DNA of 64,000 nt from Candidatus Sumerlaea chitinivorans. GTDB lineage: Bacteria > Sumerlaeota > Sumerlaeia > Sumerlaeales > Sumerlaeaceae. The stretch lies in contig CP030759.1 in the NCBI GenBank assembly GCA_003290465.1, forward strand, positions 2,232,001 to 2,296,000. The letters run 5' to 3'. The position numbers and the translations under genes were made by a program. Below the pieces are notes generated by a model. It worked only from the letters and a program-made list of their open reading frames with translations. It made no database searches and was not told the origin of the DNA. Below, piece after piece: positions 46,278 through 55,397 of the stretch (positions within the stretch are counted from its first letter, which is position 1; each line of letters starts with the position of its first letter).

Positions 46278-46811
46278 GGTCGTTCCTTCTTCTTAGAAAT
46301 CTCAGTTTAGCCGATGTACCAATCTTGGGCCGCCTTGTGCCATTTGGCGAATCTAAAGGCAAAAGAATTGCGCTGGGGTACGCTTCGCCACAGCAAAATC
46401 GCGCCGCGCTCCTTCTCAGCACAGTATGAGAACCCTTCGTGCCTAAGACAAGAGTACCAAGGTGCAAAGTTGGCTACGCGAGTGAACAAACCCATTCAGT
46501 TGCCATGGCTACAAAGAGGGAAGCGGAGCGACTCTCAAGGCTGGGCCTCACGCCAAAGACAGCATGACGCTTAGCGCCCCATAGTCACGCAACTGGCTAC
46601 CCGCCAACCCCTCGCCTTGAGGTTTTGATTGCCATTCACGTTGAGCTCATCCCCCCAGGTCCTTCTTGACGCATAGCGGGGATGCCCCCATCACACGTAC
46701 TCATTGACAGAACCTAATCGCCGCGAACGAAGCTACCCGTTAAGGACCGCGAGCCCGCGTGCGACGAGCCGTCCACGGAAGGGATTCGCCAAGGGAGGGG
46801 AACCCATCCAG
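46278..46811. other. intergenic region between divergent genes, nothing convincing seen
   Basis: 534 bases. It must carry promoters for the binding-protein gene (left) and the membrane-protein gene (right). No terminator, tRNA-like fold or start-signal-supported frame was found. Confidence 0.5.
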
Positions 46812-47684
46812 ATGACGTGGCCATCCGACGACATCGAGAAACCTCTGTACCCGCGTTTTCCGAGACGTGGATCCCATCCGTTTCTTGCTTTCGCGCTTTT
46901 TGCCCTTGGCCTCACATGCCCGGCATTCGCGTACGCAAGCTGGACTTCCGACGACGTCAAAGGCCTCCTCGGGCTTGGTGCCATAGCAATGGGCTTTTTG
47001 CTTGTTTTGCTCTGGGCGGCCAGTATCGCCGAGGCCGAGCGAAAACGCGTGGCGGAGTTGCCTGAATTTGCCCAAGAGTTCGGCTTCCAATACGTGGAAG
47101 GGCCCGAATACGAAATACCGCACGAGTTTCCCTTCCTCCCCCACCTTGACGACGGCATCCGTGTGCGCGCGGAGAACATCATTTACGGCCAATTCGAGGA
47201 CCATTGGTTCATAGCTTTCGACTACCTTTACGAAACGATGCATAAGGACAAAGACGGGAAAATCTACTTCAGGACCACCAGCTTCGGCGTTTTCGTTTTC
47301 GAGTTGGACTTTCCATGCTACCCGCTGGCAATTTCCTCGGAGGCCTCACGCGGTTTTCTCGAACGCCTGTTCGACTCCGATGATATTGATTTCGAATCCG
47401 TTGAGTTTAACCGCAGATTTTACGTCCGGTCGTCAGACCGAAAGTGGGCGTACGACATCATTCACCCGCGGATGATGGAGTTCTTGCTCGAGTATTATCG
47501 GGACTGGATGGGCACGATCATATTGTCGGGGAACCAAATCCGAATCATCAACACGAACCGGCTACGCTGTGCCACGGAATACAAGGCGCTTCTGTACTTC
47601 ACCCTTGGGATCGTACAGCTGATTCCCAATTACGTGCGGCAGCAGCAACTTGCCCTGCTCGAGGATAGCGCTTCTGACGGATGA
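46812..47684 (+). CDS. membrane protein of unknown function, paralogue 1
   Basis: A 290-residue protein. Residues about 16-75 contain two hydrophobic helices (HPFLAFALFALGLTCPAFAYA and GLLGLGAIAMGFLLVLLWAA). A cytosolic-looking domain follows (ELPEFAQEFGFQYVEGPEY onward) with IDFESVEFNRRFYVRSSD and RKWAYDIIHPRMMEFLLEY. That block is nearly repeated in the gene at 48123, so the two are paralogues. The ATG at 46812 follows GGAGGGG at about 13 nt; an upstream TTG is less likely. Possibly DUF3137-related, which often sits beside LemA, but I am not certain. Both lie just upstream of lemA. Confidence 0.6.
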   Translation: MTWPSDDIEKPLYPRFPRRGSHPFLAFALFALGLTCPAFAYASWTSDDVKGLLGLGAIAMGFLLVLLWAASIAEAERKRVAELPEFAQEFGFQYVEGPEYEIPHEFPFLPHLDDGIRVRAENIIYGQFEDHWFIAFDYLYETMHKDKDGKIYFRTTSFGVFVFELDFPCYPLAISSEASRGFLERLFDSDDIDFESVEFNRRFYVRSSDRKWAYDIIHPRMMEFLLEYYRDWMGTIILSGNQIRIINTNRLRCATEYKALLYFTLGIVQLIPNYVRQQQLALLEDSASDG

Positions 47685-48122
47685 GGCAACAGAAGTACCC
47701 ACCAAGGTTGTGTTCGAAAGTCACGACACGTGAATTCTGCAATCGCGTAACCGAAATCGGGACGACCGGATCGCACCACTCCGGGCAAAACGGCCTAAAG
47801 CGCGACCGCATTTCCCAACACGACTGCAGACCAATCCATGGCCGTCCCCGTGACATCTCTTTTGTATAGAAATGGGTGAGTTGTTTGGGGCAAAGTCCCA
47901 CCACGAGGAGACAGAGCGTGACCGTTCGCAGCGTCCCCAGATCTTCCGCGCGCGGGTAATAGACTTCGGGATAGTTCTGCGAGCCAATGAATCCTGCACC
48001 CTCCACCTGGTGATCACCCTCAGGGATGAAAAAGTGGAGTAGGAAATGCGGCTGCTTCAAGCCTTGCCACAGCAACTCAACCGTGGCACCAAAGAACCGA
48101 CTTCGTAAGTGAGGCGTGCCCG
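47685..48122. other. gap with a possible degraded minus-strand coding remnant
   Basis: 438 bases between two plus-strand paralogues. On the minus strand a frame without stops runs from about 48122 down past 47700, with protein-like composition and codon third-base bias (for example GGAGFIGSQNYPEVYYPRAE-like text around 47950-48000), but it has no start codon with a ribosome site and runs into both neighbours. It may be a gene fragment or chance. The promoter of the gene at 48123 should also lie here. Confidence 0.25.
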
Positions 48123-48974
48123 ATGAAAAAAGTCATTTTTGGAATCATGACAGGGCTCACGTTGGGGGGTGTCGCCCTGCAATTCCATTATTCCGCGAAG
48201 CCTTCAGGATCACCGAGTGGCTATGTGTTTCATCCCTTCCACCTATTCTTAGCTTTTCTCGCGTTGGCGATCCTTGCCGCTATTGTGTCCTGGCAGTTGG
48301 AGGAGAAACGCCGCCGAGCTCTAAGGGAATTTGCCTTAAAGCACGGGCTCACCTTTCGGCGGGAACACAATACGAAGATTCGCGAAGAATTCCCTTGGAT
48401 CAGCGAGCTCCACCGAGGCGAAAACCGCTATGCCTATAACATCCTGACCGGTGAGTGGGAATCGCATCCCGTTCTTGCCTTTGACTACCACTACCAGATC
48501 ACCACCCACAGCAAAAATGGCTCCCACACGACCCACTACAATTTCACCGTGGTCACTATGGACGTGGGGTTCCCGGTTTCCGATCTACTCATCCGTCGGG
48601 AAGGGCTGTTCGATAAACTGGTGCAGGCGGTTGGGTTCGAGGATATCGACTTCGAGTCCGCAGAGTTTAGTCGCAAGTTCCTCGTCAAGTCGAAGGATCG
48701 CAAATGGGCGTATGATATCATCCACGTGCGACTGATGGAATTCTTGCTCGAGACTGATCCCAAATTCGCCATCCAAATGGGAGGCACCTCGGTCGCGATT
48801 TACAATGCCCGAAAGCGCGTGGCACCTGAGGAATACGCCGACCACTTCGAGTTTTGCCGCAAGTTTGTGGAATTTATTCCCGCCTACGTCCGCGAGCAGC
48901 GCCTGAGCGAGGCTTCCGCCCGCTCGCCCGAGCAGGCCATGCCCAACCGTGAAGCTTCAAGCCTGCAAGCCTAA
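48123..48974 (+). CDS. membrane protein of unknown function, paralogue 2
   Basis: A 283-residue protein. An N-terminal hydrophobic stretch (VIFGIMTGLTLGGVALQF) and a second helix (FHLFLAFLALAILAAIVSW) precede a soluble domain. EDIDFESAEFSRKFLVKS and RKWAYDIIHVRLMEFLLE match paralogue 1 almost residue for residue. It differs by a Ser/His-rich loop (TTHSKNGSHTTHYNF). No catalytic motif recognised. The ATG at 48123 has only a weak ribosome site. The next gene is lemA, so a LemA-linked envelope function is suggested by position only. Confidence 0.6.
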   Translation: MKKVIFGIMTGLTLGGVALQFHYSAKPSGSPSGYVFHPFHLFLAFLALAILAAIVSWQLEEKRRRALREFALKHGLTFRREHNTKIREEFPWISELHRGENRYAYNILTGEWESHPVLAFDYHYQITTHSKNGSHTTHYNFTVVTMDVGFPVSDLLIRREGLFDKLVQAVGFEDIDFESAEFSRKFLVKSKDRKWAYDIIHVRLMEFLLETDPKFAIQMGGTSVAIYNARKRVAPEEYADHFEFCRKFVEFIPAYVREQRLSEASARSPEQAMPNREASSLQA

Positions 48975-49147
48975 CGCGCGCCGAAGTCCTTCAAGAGGGA
49001 CACGCGCCGGAATTAAGGACGTGTCGTAGCACTTTTTCAATCCGCGCTTGAAGAAAGGCCCATGCGTTCGCCTCTCGGACCTTTGTCGCCTCCAGACTTC
49101 GCACCCCAGCTTGATCGAGATTCCCGATATTTTTCAGTGGAACTTAC

Positions 49148-49876
49148 GTGGCGAAACGCTTCAAGGTTTGGCAAACCATGAGATCTATGCTAACGATTCG
49201 AAGAGCTTGGGACTTGATTGTGGCCACAAGCACGTACTGGTGGCTCGAAGCCGCCGCACACGCACAGCAGTGGCCGGCCCCCTACGCACGTTCGCACCAA
49301 GAAGTGGGGGGAGGGCGCATTGTCGGGTACATCGTCATCGGGATTCTGCTCTTCATCCTCATCTGGATCATCGCGACTTACAACGCCTTCGTGCGCCTAA
49401 AGAACTACTGTCGGGAAGCGTGGGCGGGAATCGACACGGAGCTGCGGCGCCGTTACGATCTCATCCCCAACCTTGTCGAGGTCGTCAAAGGTTACGCCAA
49501 ACACGAGCGCGAGGTCTTGGAGGCAGTCATTCAGGCCCGGGCTCGGGCGGTAGCAAATCAGGGGCGACCGACTTCACAGGCGGCGGACGAAAACCAGCTG
49601 GTTCAAGCATTGGAGCGACTGCTCTTACTTGTGGAAAATTACCCTCAACTGCGCGCGAATGAGCAGTTTTTGGCGCTCCAACGCGAGCTCGTCAATACGG
49701 AGGACCGCATCCAAGCCGCCCGCCGTTTCTACAATGCCAACGTCCGCGAGCTCAATACGCGCATTCAGGTTTTCCCCTCGAACATCATCGCATCTCTCTT
49801 TGGGTTCACCCCTGAAGAATTCTTCGACGTTGCGGAGCTCCATGTGCGCCAAGCTCCGGAGGTCAAAATGAGCTGA
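49148..49876 (+). CDS. lemA: LemA family protein
   Basis: LemA proteins are membrane-anchored helical bundles of uncertain function. The hydrophobic helix IVGYIVIGILLFILIWIIA is followed by the family core: YNAFVRLKNYCREAWAGID, RRRYDLIPNLVEVVKGYAKHE, then ENYPQLRANEQFLALQREL, EDRIQAARRFYNANVRELN and the conserved FPSNIIASLFGF end. The N terminus is longer than usual, with a second hydrophobic patch ending AHAQQ. The start could be the GTG at 49148 or the ATG at 49181 or 49190; none has a strong ribosome site. Confidence 0.85.
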   Translation: MAKRFKVWQTMRSMLTIRRAWDLIVATSTYWWLEAAAHAQQWPAPYARSHQEVGGGRIVGYIVIGILLFILIWIIATYNAFVRLKNYCREAWAGIDTELRRRYDLIPNLVEVVKGYAKHEREVLEAVIQARARAVANQGRPTSQAADENQLVQALERLLLLVENYPQLRANEQFLALQRELVNTEDRIQAARRFYNANVRELNTRIQVFPSNIIASLFGFTPEEFFDVAELHVRQAPEVKMS

Positions 49877-50090
49877 CCGCAGCCCAACACATCGTGTGAG
49901 ACGTGGAAGGCAAACGCCGACCGAACACCCCACTTTTCCGGCCACGCGCACTGTGTTGGCACGTCGTCCAGCCGGATGGCCCTTTACCCGTCCAGCTTTC
50001 TGGTTCGTTTCTTGCTCGCATGAGAGTTGAAATGGAACTTCGAGCCAATCACTATTGGAACCGATACGTTGCTTGCGTGGAGCGATCTTC

Positions 50091-50840
50091 ATGGATAAAC
50101 TGAAACCCCGTATGCAGCCCTCGAATGCTCAGCCGAATGGGAACCCCACGAGAGTTTCAGCCCTTGGGCACATCCCACGGACCGCCGCGGGAGTGATTTT
50201 CGTGGCGTTGGCCGGCGTGCTTCTCACTTTAGGCCTGCTCACCATCAGCGGTTGCCAACGGGAGAAGGTCGTTGAGCCGCTGAAGAAGCCCGAGGAAGTG
50301 CGCGCCGCTATGGAAAAAGAAAAACAGGCCAAAACACAAAAACCGAAGCCGACCCGACGCCCCTCCCGCGAGGGGCGACAGGCCCGCGCTACCGCCACTC
50401 CTCCCCCCGCCGCGCCGTCGCCCACCGTGGTCGACATGAGCCCCATCGTCATCGAAGCCGCCAGCATGGCGACAGATAAAGCCACGACGGATCCTCAGGG
50501 GGGCAAAAAACTCACCCGAAACGGATTTTTACAAATCGACAACGTCAACATCCCGTACCCAGTCACAAAAGTTTTGCTGGAAATGAAGGGCACCCCCGCG
50601 GGTAATGTGTGGCCGGAAGTGGACCTCAACATGTATAATCGCACCGAAAAAAAGAACTTCTTTCCTTGGAAACGCGACTACGTGACCACCTCAACGTTCC
50701 ATGTTTACCAGGGCGTCCAGAACCCACCTCTGCCGCCCGGAACGTATTTGATCACGTTCCGTTACTACAATGACGATGGCGGATCGGTCCCGAACGAGGA
50801 CCGCTCGGTAACCTTGCGACGGATCATGATTCAGCCGTGA
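50091..50840 (+). CDS. lipoprotein with C-terminal beta-sandwich-like domain
   Basis: A 249-residue protein of unknown function. GGAG 8 nt before the ATG at 50091 fixes the start. Residues about 30-55 are a signal anchor ending in the lipobox LLTISGC. Residues 60-115 are Lys/Pro/Ala/Thr-rich (disordered stalk). Residues about 145-249 look like a carbohydrate-binding-module-type sandwich: KVLLEMKGTPAGNVWPEVDL, DYVTTSTFHVYQG, PGTYLITFRYYNDDGG. No catalytic residues seen. It overlaps the next gene's GTG, so it is translated together with the GT39 protein and may bind its product or acceptor. Confidence 0.6.
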   Translation: MDKLKPRMQPSNAQPNGNPTRVSALGHIPRTAAGVIFVALAGVLLTLGLLTISGCQREKVVEPLKKPEEVRAAMEKEKQAKTQKPKPTRRPSREGRQARATATPPPAAPSPTVVDMSPIVIEAASMATDKATTDPQGGKKLTRNGFLQIDNVNIPYPVTKVLLEMKGTPAGNVWPEVDLNMYNRTEKKNFFPWKRDYVTTSTFHVYQGVQNPPLPPGTYLITFRYYNDDGGSVPNEDRSVTLRRIMIQP

Positions 50841-52546
50841 GCCCTCACAAAATGGATTTTCGCTCCTTGATTCAGCGCCTCACGAAGCTGCGTCTGCCCG
50901 GGTTTAGCGCGACAAGCTCCAAGTCCGCCCGCTGGAAAGCACTCGAACCTCCCACCTCCGACCATTTGCTGGTGGGCGGCCTCATGCTAACGTCGTTCCT
51001 CCTGCGGCTTTGGATCGCAAGTAAGCAGGAACTTTTTCAGGACGAAGCCCTTTACTTTTTCATTGGTCAACGCCTGCCTTGGACGTTTAGTCCCCATCCG
51101 CCCGGCACTCCCTTGCTGGCTTATCTGGGCAGCGTGCTCCTGGGCCGACATGAATTTGCAATTCGGTTCATGAATCTCGTTTTTCTCACCGCCACCATCC
51201 CGCTCATTTTCATGCTTGGCCGCGAACTTGGCAGCCTTCGCATCGCGCGGTGGGCCACAATTGCGTTTGTACTCACTCCGTTTTACTTTGCAATCGGTAC
51301 CATTTGCACCCCAGACGCCCCCCAACTCTTCTTTTGGGCGTTGGCCATGTATTGGCTGTGGCGAGCTACAAACTCCAAATCGCGTCCAAGCTTCATTGCT
51401 GCCGGTGTCGCTCTCGGGCTCGGCCTCTACTTCAAGTACATTCTGATTCTTGTGCTGCCTTCCTACGCGTTGTTTCTCTTGCTGAGCGGCAAGTGGAAAC
51501 AAGCCTTGCGGGACCGCGACCTCTGGTCATTCCTCGCAATCGCCGCACTGCTGTTTCTGCCCTTCGCCCTTTGGAGCGAAGCGCGCGAAGGTTGGCCAGC
51601 TCTTCGCTATCACCTGCAGGACCGCCAAACGTTCGTCCTCCCGACTCTTAACAACATCGGCGAATATCTCGGCGTTCATCTGCTTTACTACTCGCCACTG
51701 CTTTATTTAGCCGCCGTGGGCGGGGCGCTATATTGTGGGTGGGTCGGACTCCGCAACGCAAACCGCAAGTGGCTGTTTCTCAGCTCTTTCTTCGTTGTTC
51801 CATGGCTTTTCTTTTTACTTATTGCTGCGTTCACGCGCCGCATCCTGAGCCGTGAGCAGTGGGATGCTCCCGCCTACATCGCGGGCCTCATTGCTGCGGC
51901 GATCCTTTTCGATCGGGTGTTGAGCGCCTTGCCGCCGAGCCCGATCCGCCGGCGTGTTCAGGAGCTTGGGATTGCTGCAGTTGCTCTGGGCGGACTTCTC
52001 ATCGCGGGAGCTGCAGCCGAGTCCGTGGCCGAATTGCCGAGTCACCTCTTAGGCCGGCCCCCTTTCTTCAGCTCCATGGCAGGCTGGCGCACCATGGCTC
52101 GCGCGGCGGATCGGCATCTGGAGGAGGAAATGGCCACGGGGGCCTCCCCCTACCTTCTCGGGAATTCTTTTCTGCCGGTGCTGCAATACGCGTTCTACGG
52201 AAAGTACTCGCCGAAGCTCTTTACGCTCAATCACAGTCAAAACCGCAAATACGGGCTGACGCACTTTTTAGACCGTGCGGGGCTGAGCGCGCGCCATCTC
52301 GCCAGTGTGGGGCAAGCTCCCGCTTTGTTTGTCGCGGAATCGGACGATTTCGATGAGACTTCTCAGCGATTGATTGAGCTCGAACAGAAGCTAAAAAATC
52401 ATTTCGCCGAGGTCACGCCGCTTCCACCGGCCGAGGAACGAGACGGCAACCGGATCCTAAAACAATTCCTCTTTTTCCGATGCCGAGGCCTCCTGACGTC
52501 GCCGAATCGGACCGCCAGCCCCCCATCCGGCAATGCAACCCCTTAG
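50837..52546 (+). CDS. GT39-type membrane glycosyltransferase
   Basis: Integral-membrane, lipid-phosphate-sugar-dependent glycosyltransferase of the PMT/ArnT type. About ten hydrophobic helices occur from residue 45. The first periplasmic loop contains the catalytic-acid motif QDEALYFF followed by HPPGTPLLAYLG, as in the family. FAIGTICTPDAPQLFFWALAMYW is the characteristic second conserved segment. GTG start overlaps the preceding TGA by 4 nt. The soluble C-terminal 120 residues may bind substrate. Likely decorates lipid A, a protein or a polysaccharide; which is not readable. Confidence 0.82.
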   Translation: MSPHKMDFRSLIQRLTKLRLPGFSATSSKSARWKALEPPTSDHLLVGGLMLTSFLLRLWIASKQELFQDEALYFFIGQRLPWTFSPHPPGTPLLAYLGSVLLGRHEFAIRFMNLVFLTATIPLIFMLGRELGSLRIARWATIAFVLTPFYFAIGTICTPDAPQLFFWALAMYWLWRATNSKSRPSFIAAGVALGLGLYFKYILILVLPSYALFLLLSGKWKQALRDRDLWSFLAIAALLFLPFALWSEAREGWPALRYHLQDRQTFVLPTLNNIGEYLGVHLLYYSPLLYLAAVGGALYCGWVGLRNANRKWLFLSSFFVVPWLFFLLIAAFTRRILSREQWDAPAYIAGLIAAAILFDRVLSALPPSPIRRRVQELGIAAVALGGLLIAGAAAESVAELPSHLLGRPPFFSSMAGWRTMARAADRHLEEEMATGASPYLLGNSFLPVLQYAFYGKYSPKLFTLNHSQNRKYGLTHFLDRAGLSARHLASVGQAPALFVAESDDFDETSQRLIELEQKLKNHFAEVTPLPPAEERDGNRILKQFLFFRCRGLLTSPNRTASPPSGNATP

Positions 52547-52564
52547 GCCCCTTGCGAGCCGAGC

Positions 52565-53818
52565 TCACTTCTCGTTAGGAGTTGCCGGGTTCCTGAGGGT
52601 TTCAAAAAGCTTTCCAAACGGATTCTGGATGGGAGCAGGCGTGGGCTGGGGTGGCGGCGCTTTGCGTGAGGGCGAGAAAATGCCGCCGGGCGCAAAAAGC
52701 TGAAGCAGAACCACCAGCGCGACTCCCCCCAAAAACGTGTAGATCATCACCTTCATCAGCTTGCGGGCGCGCCGCGTCACTGTCTCCACGGCTTCCCGCA
52801 CGTAGGGGGCAAGTTTGAGGCGCATTTGCCCCTCGATCTCCTGCCCCACCATGGCCTGCACGTGCTTGGGTAACTGCGTATCGATGGCGTTTGCGACCTC
52901 GCGCTCTACGATTTCTTGCGTTAGCTCGCGCGCGATCTTTGGAACGATCTTTTGCGCTGCGGCATCAATGACAGTGACCACTCGTTGCGAGGCCTCAGGA
53001 ACAAGGTTTTCTGCCTCCTTCTGTACGCGCCGCTGAACCTCTTTTGGCAGCACCTGCTCGATCGCCTCTCGCACGCGCTCGCGGGCCAGATTGGGCAATA
53101 CGCTGTCGGCCACGCGCCGCACGGCTCGCTCCGTCTCGTCGCGCAGGACCGCATCGATCGCTTCCGAGATTTTCCGCTCCGCAAGCTTCTCGACCATGCT
53201 GCGGGCCACCTCTTGCACTGTCATCTTCACGAGCTCTTCCTGCTTTGCCGCGCTTAACTGCGTGACCCGCTCATCCACTTCTTTTCGGGCGCGCTGGTCC
53301 ACCTGCGACACCACCAGCTGGAGCGCTCGCTCAATAATGATCTGTGTTTTCTGCTCCACGGCCTGCTGAATATAGGTCTCCGCCAGCCGCTTCATCATGG
53401 CATCGGCAGCTTGCCGGAGGTGCTCACGGCTTCGCTCAAGGATTTGTTTCTCCTCGAGCATCGTTTGCACTTTCTTCAGTAGCGTCTCGGGCTCAAAGGG
53501 CTTCTTGAGCCAACCATTTGCTCCCAGTAAGGTCAGGCTTTCGTTCTTCGGAATCTCTGTTTCATGAAATAGCAGGAGGATGGGCAATTGGTGGAGGGAG
53601 TCGTCGCTGCGCAGGAGGCGGGTGGTGTCGAGGCCGGACATCTCGGCCATTGCATTATCCAAGATCACCAGATCCACACCTTCGAGATCCGGAAAGCCGA
53701 CCGCCGCGACGCCATTCGAGGCCACGGTGACCTGATAACCGTTGGGTTCCAACGTGGCGCGCACGAGCTCCTGAACTGCAACCGAATCATCTACGACGAG
53801 TATGTGTTCACCGGCCAT
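52565..53818 (-). CDS. membrane-anchored response regulator with amphipathic helical array
   Basis: Residues 1-120 are a receiver domain: acidic D10 and D11, phosphoacceptor D54 in VILDNAM, and Lys in WLKKPF. The conserved Thr/Ser after strand 4 reads Phe (PILLLFHE), so signalling may be non-standard. Residues about 125-355 are long amphipathic helices punctuated by LP/VP dipeptides every 16-24 residues (VLPNLARERV, VLPKEVQRRV, LVPEASQRV, IVPKIAREL), reminiscent of apolipoprotein arrays. A single transmembrane helix follows (VMIYTFLGGVALVVLLQLF) and then a Pro-rich tail. There is no DNA-binding domain. It lies 19 nt downstream of the DUF4388 gene, in the same operon. Confidence 0.82.
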   Translation of the reverse strand: MAGEHILVVDDSVAVQELVRATLEPNGYQVTVASNGVAAVGFPDLEGVDLVILDNAMAEMSGLDTTRLLRSDDSLHQLPILLLFHETEIPKNESLTLLGANGWLKKPFEPETLLKKVQTMLEEKQILERSREHLRQAADAMMKRLAETYIQQAVEQKTQIIIERALQLVVSQVDQRARKEVDERVTQLSAAKQEELVKMTVQEVARSMVEKLAERKISEAIDAVLRDETERAVRRVADSVLPNLARERVREAIEQVLPKEVQRRVQKEAENLVPEASQRVVTVIDAAAQKIVPKIARELTQEIVEREVANAIDTQLPKHVQAMVGQEIEGQMRLKLAPYVREAVETVTRRARKLMKVMIYTFLGGVALVVLLQLFAPGGIFSPSRKAPPPQPTPAPIQNPFGKLFETLRNPATPNEK

Positions 53819-53837
53819 CGTTCGCTGCTAACGCTCC

Positions 53838-55187
53838 CTATGCATAGATCTTGTCGGCGTACTCCTGAAAATAGAAGTCCTCGCTGTGCTGAATTTTGGA
53901 GCGCTGGCGATAGTCCTGGCAAAACTCGGTGAAAAGTTTCTGTGCTACTCGCGTCCCCATCCGCTCCGCCGCCTCAACGAAGATCAGCTTCATTAGCCGC
54001 GCCAGCGCATCGAGTGTCTCATTCATCACCCCTTCAAACGGCCCTTTGGTGCCGACCACCTGCGCGTAGCGCTCAAACTCGCTCGCATCGAGCTTGTTGC
54101 CGCGCGCCGTCACGAGGTCTGCTTTCGGAAAACTCATGAGCACTTGGCGCCAGTAACGTTCCACGAGCCGATCGTCGCGCTCACCACGGTAAAACTCAGG
54201 TTCATCGCAAAGCTGTCTCATCAGAGCATTGATCATCGAAGCCACAAAACCGACCGGCGTCAGAAATTCCATCACTGGGGCCGGTTCGCGCTTGAGCTGC
54301 GGAGCTTCTCCTGTTTCCTCTGCTACTTTCCGCCGAACAAACATAGCCAGAATCCGCGCCGACGTTGAGCCCGTCGACTGCTGAGGAGCGTCCGGGGTTT
54401 TCGCCTTGGGGACAATGTTCTCTAAATCGAGCGCTGAATACGTTTCGGGCAAAAGCTCTTCTTCTTCCGGCATGCGGAGGCCAATGTAGCCCGCCGCCAG
54501 CAAGGCGTTGAGGATGCGGTAGGTCTCGAACTTGCCCACCCCGCTGCGGTTTGCGATCGAACCCACATTGTACACGCCGTTGATAAGCGACAACACCTTC
54601 CATTCGCTGTCGCTAAACTGCATCTCCTCGCGCGCACTATCGAACGCCAACGGCCGCACATAGGGGATAGCCTGATCTCCGGGAATGTTTCGCACGATTC
54701 GGACCCACTCATCCAGTCGGCGCGTCCCCTCGATGATCAGCGGCTCCACATCCAACTCCACCAAAACGTCCGGCGGATGCCCCTCATCCCCGTAATCAAA
54801 TTTGAACGACCCTTCCTGCAGCGAGAAAAGGTCCCACATTTCTTCCTCAAGCTGGAGCCGAATGGCCTGCCGGAGCTGGTCGCGCGTCAAGACCCCACGT
54901 TCAATTAGGATTTGTCCCAGAGGGGGCGGATTGGGAAGCGTCCGCTGGTAGCGAAGGGCCTCCTCCACATCCTGCCGAGACACGAGCCCCTGATTGACCA
55001 GCATTTGCCCGATCTTGCGCGGCCGCCCCAAACTCGACGAATTGACCAGTTTCCCCCCACGCAAATGAAGCTGAACCGAGTAGTGCCCATGCGACACCGT
55101 CAGCGTGCCCGTAAGTTTCCCCATGCTTAAAAACTGGAGAATCTCCGGCAAGCTAAGTGTCGGGTTGAGCCTACCCTCAAGCTCCAT
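53838..55187 (-). CDS. DUF4388 domain protein, signalling-associated
   Basis: A 449-residue cytosolic protein. Residues 1-55 are the DUF4388 (PATAN-like) start: MELEGRLNPTLSLPEILQFL, GTLTVSHG, VQLHLRGGKLVNS. Residues 60-125 contain two related helical units (IGQMLVNQGLVSRQDVEEAL and LGQILIERGVLTRDQLRQAI) as in GspE-N/MshEN-type domains. A winged-helix-like segment lies near 195-240 (WKVLSLINGVYNVGSIAN, ETYRILNALLAAGYIGL). The last 150 residues are helical. DUF4388 proteins commonly accompany two-component and GTPase signalling, in keeping with the receiver protein downstream and the Hsp70-kinase gene transcribed divergently. Confidence 0.8.
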   Translation of the reverse strand: MELEGRLNPTLSLPEILQFLSMGKLTGTLTVSHGHYSVQLHLRGGKLVNSSSLGRPRKIGQMLVNQGLVSRQDVEEALRYQRTLPNPPPLGQILIERGVLTRDQLRQAIRLQLEEEMWDLFSLQEGSFKFDYGDEGHPPDVLVELDVEPLIIEGTRRLDEWVRIVRNIPGDQAIPYVRPLAFDSAREEMQFSDSEWKVLSLINGVYNVGSIANRSGVGKFETYRILNALLAAGYIGLRMPEEEELLPETYSALDLENIVPKAKTPDAPQQSTGSTSARILAMFVRRKVAEETGEAPQLKREPAPVMEFLTPVGFVASMINALMRQLCDEPEFYRGERDDRLVERYWRQVLMSFPKADLVTARGNKLDASEFERYAQVVGTKGPFEGVMNETLDALARLMKLIFVEAAERMGTRVAQKLFTEFCQDYRQRSKIQHSEDFYFQEYADKIYA

Positions 55188-55397
55188 CGCTCTCGTCTAC
55201 ATCCTCCTACTGGTCAGTCGGCTGCCTAAAGGTCATTCAGTGATATATTCTTATGGCGTTGCAATGGAAAAACGGTTGAGCATAGCGCGTCGGCGCTGCT
55301 CGACTATACCCGAATGGGTGTTCGTGAATTGGGTTTTCTTGCACTCACCATTTATAGGACGAAGTGAGAGACGATCTCAAAGGACATTCTTCTTTCT

